Source of the DNA: Alteromonas pelagimontana
GTDB lineage: Bacteria; Pseudomonadota; Gammaproteobacteria; Enterobacterales; Alteromonadaceae
Assembly: GCF_002499975.2 (NCBI RefSeq)
Contig: NZ_CP052766.1
Span: forward strand, 4,154,001-4,218,000
Direction of reading: 5' to 3'
Length of the DNA stretch: 64,000 nucleotides
The notes under the pieces are model-generated. The model had not been told where the DNA came from and searched no databases. It was given only the letters and a program-made list of their open reading frames with translations. Each line of letters begins with the position of its first letter. Within the stretch, counting starts at the first letter, position 1. Shown one piece after another: positions 47,732 to 55,416 of this stretch. The translations under genes were made by a program, and so were the position numbers.

Positions 47732-49354
47732 ATGACAACAGAATTTATTTTACCCGATATTGGCGAAGGTATTGTTGAGTGTGAACTGCTTGAATGGCTC
47801 GTCAGTGAAGGCGAACACATTGCTGAAGATCAGCCAGTCGCTGAAGTGATGACAGATAAGGCCACAGTTCAAATTCCAGCTATGCATGCAGGAACTGTAG
47901 TAAAATTGCACTACAAAGTTGGCGATATTGCTCAAGTGCACAAACCGCTTTTTGCAATGTCTATTGAGGGCGCCAGCCCTGGAAACGACGATCATGCTGA
48001 TGCTTCTGCCGCTGATCCCCAAAAACAGTCTGAAAACGAAGCGTCTCAGTTTGCTCATCAAAGTGAGCTGGGCAGCGATGTGGAAGACTTCATTTTGCCC
48101 GACATCGGCGAGGGCATCGTCGAGTGTGAAATTGTTAAATGGCATGTGCAGGAAGGCGATGCTATTGAGGAAGACCAGCCGGTTGTCGAAGTAATGACAG
48201 ATAAAGCGGTGGTAGAAATTCCTGCTAAACATGCCGGGACGGTTCACAAGTTATATTATCAACAAGGCGATATTGCCAAAGTTCACGCTCCATTATTCGC
48301 ATTATCCGTAGCCAGCACAAGCGCGGAGAAATCGACAGCAGCGCTGACGTCAGACAACGATGAGACTACAGAAGCTATAGCGGCATCGCCGTCTACAAAA
48401 CCCGTATCCGAGCAGCGATTTGCTGACGGCGCTTACGAACCACCGGTAGTTATTCCTGGAAAAGTTTTAGCCAGCCCGGCGGTGCGCAGAATGGCCAGAG
48501 AACAAGAGATTAATCTTGCTGATATTACCGGGTCTGGGAAAAAGGGGCGCATTCTTAAAAAAGACCTTCAAAATTCGTCAGCTTCTGCAACTCTCATGGC
48601 TAACAATGAAACTTCAGGCGCAGTGACAAACGAGAATCCAGGACAGGGCGGTGTAAGAGTAGAGAAGGTACGTGGCGTGCGTGCGGCAATGGCTAAACAG
48701 ATGTCCGCTTCCGTACACACCATTCCGCATTTCACCGTGAGTGATGAGCTTCAGATGGATGCGCTCATGTTACTGAGAAGTTCACTTAAGCCGGAATTCG
48801 CCGAACAAGGTATTAAGTTGAGTTTTATGCCTTTCTTCATAAAGGCACTGTCTTTAGCTCTGCAGAAATTTCCCATTATTAATAGTCAACTGAATAACGA
48901 TGGCTCTGAACTTCATTTTTTTGATGATCATAATATTGGTTTTGCAGTGGATTCAAAAATTGGTTTACTCGTGCCGAATATCAAGCGTGTGCAGGATCTC
49001 TCTTTGTTGGAGATTGCCAGCCAGATGCAAGAAATTATTGAGAAAGCGCGTGAGGGTAAATTGAGCGGCGATTCTCTTAAAGGCGGCACCATAAGCATTT
49101 CCAATATTGGCGCGTTAGGCGGCATTACAGCTACACCGGTGATAAATAAGCCGGAAGCTGCCATTGTAGCGTTAGGGAAAACGCAAAAACTTCCCCGCTT
49201 TAACGACGATGGTAGTGTGATTGCGCAACATATTATGCAGGTTAACTGGTCAGGGGATCATCGAATCATAGACGGTGCGACTATGGTTAAATTTAACAAT
49301 CTGTGGTGTAAATATTTAGCAGACCCTGTAAAAATGCTAATGCATTTACGGTAG
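47732..49354 (+). CDS. bkdB: Branched-chain 2-oxoacid dehydrogenase E2 (dihydrolipoyl acyltransferase) with two lipoyl domains
   Basis: 540 residues. Two tandem lipoyl domains (about 1-75 and 112-187), each with the lipoylated Lys in VEVMTDKA. Then an E1/E3-binding domain (ASPAVRRMAREQEINLADI, near 245) and the acyltransferase domain with SMPFFIKALS-like LSFMPFFIKALSLAL and catalytic His/Asp in DHRIIDGATM. Most bacterial BCKDH E2 proteins have one lipoyl domain; two is less common but known in marine gammaproteobacteria. Linkers are Ala/Ser/Glu-rich. Confidence 0.94.
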   Translation: MTTEFILPDIGEGIVECELLEWLVSEGEHIAEDQPVAEVMTDKATVQIPAMHAGTVVKLHYKVGDIAQVHKPLFAMSIEGASPGNDDHADASAADPQKQSENEASQFAHQSELGSDVEDFILPDIGEGIVECEIVKWHVQEGDAIEEDQPVVEVMTDKAVVEIPAKHAGTVHKLYYQQGDIAKVHAPLFALSVASTSAEKSTAALTSDNDETTEAIAASPSTKPVSEQRFADGAYEPPVVIPGKVLASPAVRRMAREQEINLADITGSGKKGRILKKDLQNSSASATLMANNETSGAVTNENPGQGGVRVEKVRGVRAAMAKQMSASVHTIPHFTVSDELQMDALMLLRSSLKPEFAEQGIKLSFMPFFIKALSLALQKFPIINSQLNNDGSELHFFDDHNIGFAVDSKIGLLVPNIKRVQDLSLLEIASQMQEIIEKAREGKLSGDSLKGGTISISNIGALGGITATPVINKPEAAIVALGKTQKLPRFNDDGSVIAQHIMQVNWSGDHRIIDGATMVKFNNLWCKYLADPVKMLMHLR

Positions 49355-49420
49355 GTTGATAATGTAGCGCAGCAAAACCTGACACTGTTTTTTACGGCGG
49401 TTCGAAACGGTGTTGGGGCT

Positions 49421-49603
49421 ATTACCAGGGCAACCGCATGAGTGAGCGAAAAACCATCAGCTGTGAAAATACGTAATATTTTCTTATCCGATACGCCGTA
49501 AAATCATTCCTGATGGCTCTGCTGGAGCATCCATGCTCCAGAAGTTCGGCTAAGTAACTTTCACTTAATGTTTAATAAATATTCACGAATTCGCCCTGGT
49601 AAT
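49421..49603. repeat. Palindromic dispersed element, copy B, with 11-bp terminal inverted repeats
   Basis: ATTACCAGGGC at 49421-49431 and GCCCTGGTAAT at 49593-49603 are exact reverse complements. Inside lies the same core as at 20151-20215: CGCCGTAAAATCATTCC, TGATGGCTCTG, and the hairpin CTGGAGCA-TCCA-TGCTCCAG at 49522-49541. The element fills most of the 371-base gap between the E2 gene and rlmJ and encodes nothing I recognise. Confidence 0.78.
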
Positions 49604-49725
49604 CACTATAATACCGGAAAAATCCTTTAATGCCCGCAACGGCAGATGTTCACGTTACTTGCTCTTGTTTACCTTTGGGAGCTACATGTAGAATAACGGT
49701 TTTAGCGCGAACAAGCAGGTAATCG

Positions 49726-50586
49726 GTGTTAAGTTATCAACATGGCTATCACGCAGGCAATCACGCAGATGTGATAAAACATCTTTGCTGGTTAGGCGTG
49801 ATTAACCATTTAAAACGCAAAAATAAACCTTTCACACTTTTTGATACACACGCTGGAGCAGGTCTTTACCCACTTGATTCTGAGCAGGCGCAAAAAAATA
49901 AAGAATTTGAGACCGGTATCCATCCCCTCAGCGGAATATCTGCAAACAGCGAACTTTTAGCAACCTATCTCTCGCTTACCCAGGACTTTTTAGCTCATCA
50001 ACATTATCCCGGTTCGCCCGCCTTAGCCGCAGCAGTTATGCGTGAACAGGATATTGCGCATCTCATGGAATTGCATCCCGGTGAGTCAAATGCACTTAAT
50101 GCTGCGATGCGAGCGGTGGGTAAAGACAAGAATGTTTGTGTGCATCATCGCGATGGCCTGGAAGGATTGATAGCGATGACGCCGCCACAACCCAATCGTG
50201 GAGCAGTACTGATCGATCCGCCATACGAACAGTATCGCGAGTATCAGCATATTGCTGACACACTTGAAAAGATGTTTCACCGTTGGCAGAACGCTCAGGT
50301 TGTGCTTTGGTATCCGCTGCTGTCTGCACGAGCCGGTGAGAAGTCCGGTGCTAGTGAAGCTATGATAAAACGAATAGCTAGGCTGGGTACAACCGCGTTT
50401 AGTGCCGAACTCACTGTGGCAGATTATGCCGATGATACCGGCATGTATGGTTCGGGAGTATGTGTGATTAATCCTGCGTGGCAACTGGATAAGCAGCTCC
50501 GGGAAGCTTTAGAGGAAGCCTGTGCTTATCTTGGTGAGCACACTTCTTATTCTTTGCAATGGCTGAAAACAGAGCAGGGCGCATGA
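49726..50586 (+). CDS. rlmJ: 23S rRNA (adenine-2030 N6)-methyltransferase
   Basis: 286 residues from a GTG start, beginning MLSYQHGYHAGNHADVIKH, which is the family N-terminus. Motif I is FTLFDTHAGAGLYPL and the catalytic motif IV is LIDPPYEQ. It methylates A2030 in naked 23S rRNA. Its stop overlaps the kinase ATG (ATGA), so the two are translationally coupled. Confidence 0.93.
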   Translation: MLSYQHGYHAGNHADVIKHLCWLGVINHLKRKNKPFTLFDTHAGAGLYPLDSEQAQKNKEFETGIHPLSGISANSELLATYLSLTQDFLAHQHYPGSPALAAAVMREQDIAHLMELHPGESNALNAAMRAVGKDKNVCVHHRDGLEGLIAMTPPQPNRGAVLIDPPYEQYREYQHIADTLEKMFHRWQNAQVVLWYPLLSARAGEKSGASEAMIKRIARLGTTAFSAELTVADYADDTGMYGSGVCVINPAWQLDKQLREALEEACAYLGEHTSYSLQWLKTEQGA

Positions 50587-52415
50587 ATCAGCCCAAAGCG
50601 CTTAAGCATTTCTACATACCTGAAGAGCAGTCAATTTATCTGCTTTCGCATGCTGATGCGAAGAAGCTTAAAGATTGGGTAAACCTTTGTATTGATCAAC
50701 TTAGCCGGTTAGGATATCGCCAGATTTCCCTGATTGGAAAAGGGGCTTTCGGCTTTGTATTTGGGGGTGTCACGCCAGATAACCGACAACGGGTATTCAA
50801 ATTTTCTCGTATCAATTTACCTCAGCATGTGCAGGATCGTCTCGAAGAAGAAGCTTTTATGCTTAGCCATGTTGAGCACCCATTAGTTCCGCCTTTAGTT
50901 GAGTTTCAGCAGGTCAAAAAGCAATCAATACTGGTTATGGATAGAGCGACTGGCGAAGACCTTGAAAAGGTAAGCCTGCGACATGGGCCGTTATCGCCGA
51001 GAATTATTGTGAAAATGGCTGTGCAGATGGGCGAAATTTTGCTGGCGCTGCGAAACTTTACGGAAACCGGTGAAGCAAAACCTATTGTACATGGTGATAT
51101 AAAACCGTCTAACCTGGTGTGGCATGCGGAACAGGAGAGGTTACAGCTGATCGACTGGGGATCATCGGTTTTTGCACAGCTTGACGAAACTGGCCAGTTT
51201 GTTGGTAATAACGTAATGGATCTGATGTCAGGAGACATGCAACAAACTAATGCGCGTTTAGGCGATGTTTATTTCATCGGCGAAGATCAGCTAAATGGCA
51301 CCTTATCTTCGCCTCGATTTGATGAGCAGGGTTTGGCGGGTACGCTCTACGCTATGGCATCTGGACAGTCAAGCCGGTTTGGTCGCAAAGTTATCACCCC
51401 CTTATCGCTGGGTTTACCAAAACTTCTGGCAAATATTTTAGATTATATGCTGAGTGACGATCCTCAGCAGCGGATTCAGGGCGGCGATTATTTTTTTAAC
51501 AATCTGCATGTGCTGCGACAACTGGTGTTTGCTGATGATAAACCTAACGCGTATCAAGCATTCATTCCCACCTGGGTGGCGAAATCGGCAAAAGAAATCG
51601 AAACGGTAGTCTATAGCTCCCGTAAATCTTATTTACGCCAACATGCTGAAAACGCAGAAAACGAACTTAAGTATATTAATGATGCACAATTCGAGCGTTA
51701 TTATAAAAATTATTTGCAAGGGATGGGAGAAACGGAAAAAGGTTTTGTGTCGGCGGTCAGCCGCTTAGGGCGCTTCCCTGTCGTTGGCGGAATAGCCATT
51801 CGATGGGAGCCCGACGGCATCTATGTCGATTCCAGCCTTAATCTTTATAACAACGATGTCAAGGGAGCGTTCGAGCAGTCTGTAAATAATGTCATAACCC
51901 TTGCGCGCGCCATCCATCGCAGTGGTATCTTTAAATGTTGTATGTTTAATGCAAAAGATACCTTACACATCGAACGTGAAAATGAAAATCTACCGTTTCA
52001 GCCGGACGAAGGTTGTCATATTCCCTTTGAACTCTCACGCATTCCGGCAATGAAAGACGAGAGCCGTACCCACTCGTACTTTGAAGACGGGGAAGACCCG
52101 GATGAGTTATTAAAGCTGCCCGAGCCCATGATGCAGTTGCTAGAGGAGCTGAATACCATCCATCATACAGGGTGCATTATTTTCGAAGCGTTGCCCAAAC
52201 ACCTGAAAATTCACAGTTATTATATGTTGCTGGATCACAGCCAACAACAGCGGTTTTCTGCCTTACTGGAGGCTATTGTTAAAGCTGTACCAACTATCGA
52301 AGGGCTGGGCATATCAGGATTTATGAAGTTACCTTACAAAGATACCCGTTATTTTGAACATCGGGCTCAACTGCCCGAAAAATACTATCCGCGTAATCCC
52401 AAAGCGGCGCATTAG
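50583..52415 (+). CDS. Ser/Thr protein kinase-like protein
   Basis: 610 residues from the ATG overlapping the rlmJ stop. The kinase domain lies at about 30-300: glycine loop LIGKGAFGFVFGG, the Lys in RVFKFSR, catalytic loop IVHGDIKPSNLVW and the metal-binding loop LIDWGSS, where the usual DFG reads DWG. A C-terminal region of about 300 residues without a recognised domain follows (FPVVGGIAIRWEPDGIYVDS, HTGCIIFEALPKHLKIHS). No membrane segment. Sixteen bases later tesB begins. The substrate is unknown. Confidence 0.82.
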   Translation: MNQPKALKHFYIPEEQSIYLLSHADAKKLKDWVNLCIDQLSRLGYRQISLIGKGAFGFVFGGVTPDNRQRVFKFSRINLPQHVQDRLEEEAFMLSHVEHPLVPPLVEFQQVKKQSILVMDRATGEDLEKVSLRHGPLSPRIIVKMAVQMGEILLALRNFTETGEAKPIVHGDIKPSNLVWHAEQERLQLIDWGSSVFAQLDETGQFVGNNVMDLMSGDMQQTNARLGDVYFIGEDQLNGTLSSPRFDEQGLAGTLYAMASGQSSRFGRKVITPLSLGLPKLLANILDYMLSDDPQQRIQGGDYFFNNLHVLRQLVFADDKPNAYQAFIPTWVAKSAKEIETVVYSSRKSYLRQHAENAENELKYINDAQFERYYKNYLQGMGETEKGFVSAVSRLGRFPVVGGIAIRWEPDGIYVDSSLNLYNNDVKGAFEQSVNNVITLARAIHRSGIFKCCMFNAKDTLHIERENENLPFQPDEGCHIPFELSRIPAMKDESRTHSYFEDGEDPDELLKLPEPMMQLLEELNTIHHTGCIIFEALPKHLKIHSYYMLLDHSQQQRFSALLEAIVKAVPTIEGLGISGFMKLPYKDTRYFEHRAQLPEKYYPRNPKAAH

Positions 52416-52430
52416 GAGAAAGCAAAATTC

Positions 52431-53285
52431 ATGGCTGAAATTAAATTATCTTCGCTACTGGAACTGGAAAAAATTGAAGCCAGTTTATTTCGCGGGCAAA
52501 GCTGGGATCTCGGCTTCGCTGCCCTGTTTGGCGGTCAGGTATTAGGGCAGGCGCTAGCCGCCGCTTACCAAACCGTGGAGCCAGGCAGAATCGCACATTC
52601 TTTTCATACCTACTTTCTGTTACCTGGAGACGCTAAAAAGCCTGTTGTTTACGAAGTTGAATCCGTTCGTGACGGACGCAGTTTTTCGGCTCGTCGAGTG
52701 AAGGCAGTTCAGGATGGTCGCAATATCTTTTATATGACTGCCTCGTTTCAAACTTCCGAAGAGGGCATGTCACATCAGTTTGCACAAATGCCGGACGTGC
52801 CACCCCCCGAAGATGTTCAGTCAGACATTACTTTTTATGAAGACAATTACGAAAAAATAGCGCGCCCCATGCGTGAAGCGCTCAGTTACCATCGCCCGGT
52901 GGACATCCGCACAATAAACGCCGCGCAATCTTTTCGCGCTCGGCCCAGTGAACCTACAAGGAAAATCTGGTTACGTGCCAGAGAAGCTTTGGGAGACAAT
53001 CTTAGCTTGCATCAGGCGACACTCGCTTACGCTTCAGACTACCATTTTTTAAGTACGTCACTGCAGCCACATGGCATATCATTAACCGACAAAAATCTGC
53101 GCATAGCCACTATTGACCATGCCATGTGGTTTCACAGGGAAGTAAATTTCAACGATTGGCTACTTTATGTGATGGACAGCCCCTTTAGCGGTAACGCCCG
53201 CGGAATTGTTAAAGGACAAATTTTTAATCAAGCAGGCGATTTAGTGGCGTCAACCATGCAAGAAGGGTTAATGAGGAAAGTCTAA
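52431..53285 (+). CDS. tesB: Acyl-CoA thioesterase II
   Basis: 284 residues, a double hot-dog thioesterase. The N-terminal half has LFRGQSWDLGFAALFGGQVLGQAL and IAHSFHTYFLLPGD; the C-terminal half has LAYASDYHFLSTSLQPHG with the catalytic Asp, and TIDHAMWFHREV and GQIFNQAGDLVASTMQEGL, all diagnostic for TesB. It follows the kinase gene in the same direction and is the last host-type gene before the accessory block. Confidence 0.94.
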   Translation: MAEIKLSSLLELEKIEASLFRGQSWDLGFAALFGGQVLGQALAAAYQTVEPGRIAHSFHTYFLLPGDAKKPVVYEVESVRDGRSFSARRVKAVQDGRNIFYMTASFQTSEEGMSHQFAQMPDVPPPEDVQSDITFYEDNYEKIARPMREALSYHRPVDIRTINAAQSFRARPSEPTRKIWLRAREALGDNLSLHQATLAYASDYHFLSTSLQPHGISLTDKNLRIATIDHAMWFHREVNFNDWLLYVMDSPFSGNARGIVKGQIFNQAGDLVASTMQEGLMRKV

Positions 53286-53322
53286 ATAACAGTTCCGAAG
53301 TATGAGTCATAACGAGGACACT

Positions 53323-53418
53323 ATTCAGAACACGCTGTAAACCCTTCCTTGGCCGCTGTGCAGCAGCTCCATGTTGTTCATAGCGCCTGTTGCACAGCGC
53401 CTGCGGGCGGTTCTGAAT
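53323..53418. repeat. Short element with 9-bp terminal inverted repeats at the left edge of the accessory block
   Basis: ATTCAGAAC at 53323-53331 and GTTCTGAAT at 53410-53418 are exact reverse complements 96 bases apart. The interior begins CGCTGTAAACCCTTCC and contains GCTGTGCAGCAGCTCCATG, which loosely follows the layout of the palindromic element at 20.19 and 49.52 kb. It may be a diverged relative. It sits exactly between tesB and the G+C-rich block. Confidence 0.5.
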
Positions 53419-53494
53419 GATACCCCCGTTTTTCTTCAGGAGCGCACTTAATTTCGCGAATCAGGCCACCTTCAATCTTAAATAGTCTCAGCAT
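53378..53494 (-). pseudogene. Short coding-like tail downstream of apbE, probably a truncated gene
   Basis: A 38-codon frame starts at the apbE stop (TAATG overlap) and reads MLRLFKIEGGLIREIKCAPE, similar in flavour to the last strand of SnoaL/NTF2-like proteins. Its final part falls inside the inverted-repeat element at 53323-53418, so the gene looks cut off by that element. It could instead be a chance frame. Confidence 0.3.
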
Positions 53495-54528
53495 TAATGA
53501 ACCTCTATCGTTTTCATTGATTGCCAACGAAGAGTCGCAGCCTCTTCGAACTGGCTATTGTTTGTAGTGATGAAAAGGGCGGCGATACCATTATCATTCG
53601 CGACAGGCATACCGGCTTCCCGGCCCAGGCAAAGGAGTGCCGTGGACCAGGCGTCTGCCACGGTTGGATTATCATTGATGACAGTGACTGAGACTGTATT
53701 GTGGTTTACCGGCTTGCCCGTGCGGGCATCCAGCAAATGGCTGTAACGCTTACCCCGGTCATCGAAATAATGGCGGTAGGTGCCCGACGTCATAACAGAA
53801 ACCGGGGCATCCTGGCGGTTGGTGAGTGACTTTTGCACTGAACGACCACCGAGCAGAGGCCGCTCGACACCGATACGCCAGGGGGAGCCGTCCGGCTTAT
53901 GCCCTCGCGTTTGTAACTCTCCGCCAATCTCCACCAGATAGTTCTGTATTTCAGCAGCTTCGACCACGGCGGCAATCCGACCAACGCTGTAGCCCTGGGC
54001 GATGGAGGACAGATCAACGTGCATCTGTGGGTCGATTTTACGCAGTTGGGTGGGTGTCGGGGTTTCCAGCTTGCTAAAACCGACGTGTTGTAGCTGTTGC
54101 ATCAGGGTGGTCGGGTCCGGTGTTGTCAGAGTTTATCCCGAGAACCCCCAGAGATCAAACAATGGTTTAATCGTCAGGTCATAGCATCCCTGGCTGGCTT
54201 GACTAACCTGCTTGGCAGCTCTGATCAGTCCGACAATCTCGGAGCCGACATCAATCAAAGCGGTGGTATCCGTGGCATTGAAACGCTCAATGTCCGAATC
54301 CGGCCGGTAGTTGGATAACACTCGATCCAGGCGATCAAATTCTGCGTTAATTCGTTGCTGGAGCGCGTTAACATCCACCCCACCCGGTTGCCAGACGCTG
54401 ACGTGCCAGGTGGTGCCCTGGGCAGCGCCGCTCAGTTGATGTACTTGGTCCCATGGACCGCAGGCAACCAGCATGAGCGATAAAGCAAGCAACACGCCCC
54501 GAATACACATTGAAACATTGAAGATCAC
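53494..54528 (-). pseudogene. apbE: FAD:protein FMN transferase, interrupted by an in-frame stop
   Basis: ApbE attaches FMN to proteins such as NqrB/NqrC or RnfG. The GTG at 54528 has AAGGAAA upstream and begins a lipoprotein signal (LALSLMLVACG). The frame stops at TAA 54133-54135 after FDLWGFSG, then continues in the same frame with TPDPTTLMQQLQHVGFSKLE and on to the conserved VDLSSIAQGYSVGRI, HLLDARTGKPV and ADAWSTALLCLG. The two halves make one full-length protein of about 344 codons. The stop makes it a probable pseudogene unless read through. Confidence 0.82.
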
Positions 54529-54534
54529 GTTTCC

Positions 54535-55334
54535 TTATCTCATTAAAACCAGGTAAATCAGGGCGGCCAGTGCCAAGCGGTAGACCACATAGGGCCACAT
54601 GCCGAAACGATTGAGCCATTTTAGAAAAAAGTGAATGGCGGTCAGGGCCATGGCAAATGACGTAATTCCCCCAATGAGAAAGCCTTGCCAATCCACAGCC
54701 ACATCACGAGTAGCGACTTCAAGCAATTTGGCGGACGCCGCCAATGCGGTGATGGGAATGGCCAGCAGGAACGAAAAGCGGGCCGCCGCTTCCTACTCAG
54801 GCCGAGCATCAGCCCGGCGGTGATGGTCACACCAGAGCGGGACGTCCCCGGGATCAGGGAGAGCGCCTGAGCTGCACCAACCAACAACGCATACCGCCAG
54901 GTAAGCGTGGTAATGTCCCGGTGCTGGTTGGGTCGCCAATCCGCCCAACCCAGCAGCAGACCAAAAAACAGCGTGGTGAAGAAGATAATCTCCACAGAAC
55001 GCAACTGGCTGTCGATAAGGTCTAGCAGCAATAAACCGACCAGTGCAGCCGGAACGGTGCCAATGACCAAATAGGTGGCCATCAAGCCTTATCCAACAAA
55101 GCGCCGCTGCCCCAGTGAGGTGACGCTGTCTTTGCACAGGGCTATGACATCGCGATGAAAATACAGCACCACGGCCAGCAAAGTACCTACATGGACGGCC
55201 AGATCAAAGGCCACGCCCTGATCCGACCAGCCCGCTAACACGGGTGCCAAAATCAAATGGGCCGAGCTGGAAATTGGCAAGAATTCCGTAATGCCCTGAA
55301 GGATTCCGAGCCAAAGCGCTTGAAGAAAATCCAT
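54535..55334 (-). pseudogene. uppP: Undecaprenyl-diphosphatase, broken by a stop codon and a frameshift
   Basis: UppP/BacA recycles undecaprenyl pyrophosphate and gives bacitracin resistance. Three pieces are visible. The N-terminus ([31 protein letters not shown]) ends at an in-frame TAA at 55089-55091 after RRFVG. The middle (VPAALVGLLLLDLI, SLIPGTSRSGVTITAGLMLG) shifts frame near 54790 after LSRK. The C-terminus (AASAKLLEV to LVLMR) ends at 54537. Both PGTSRSG and [10 protein letters not shown] catalytic motifs survive as DNA. The apbE ribosome site overlaps its stop, so the two formed an operon. Confidence 0.85.
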
Positions 55335-55416
55335 CAGGCCTCCCGCTTCAACACCCAAAACTCAATGGGTTGCCTGCGATTTGATTTGTCGTATGGTAAT
55401 AAAAACGCGTGTTTTC

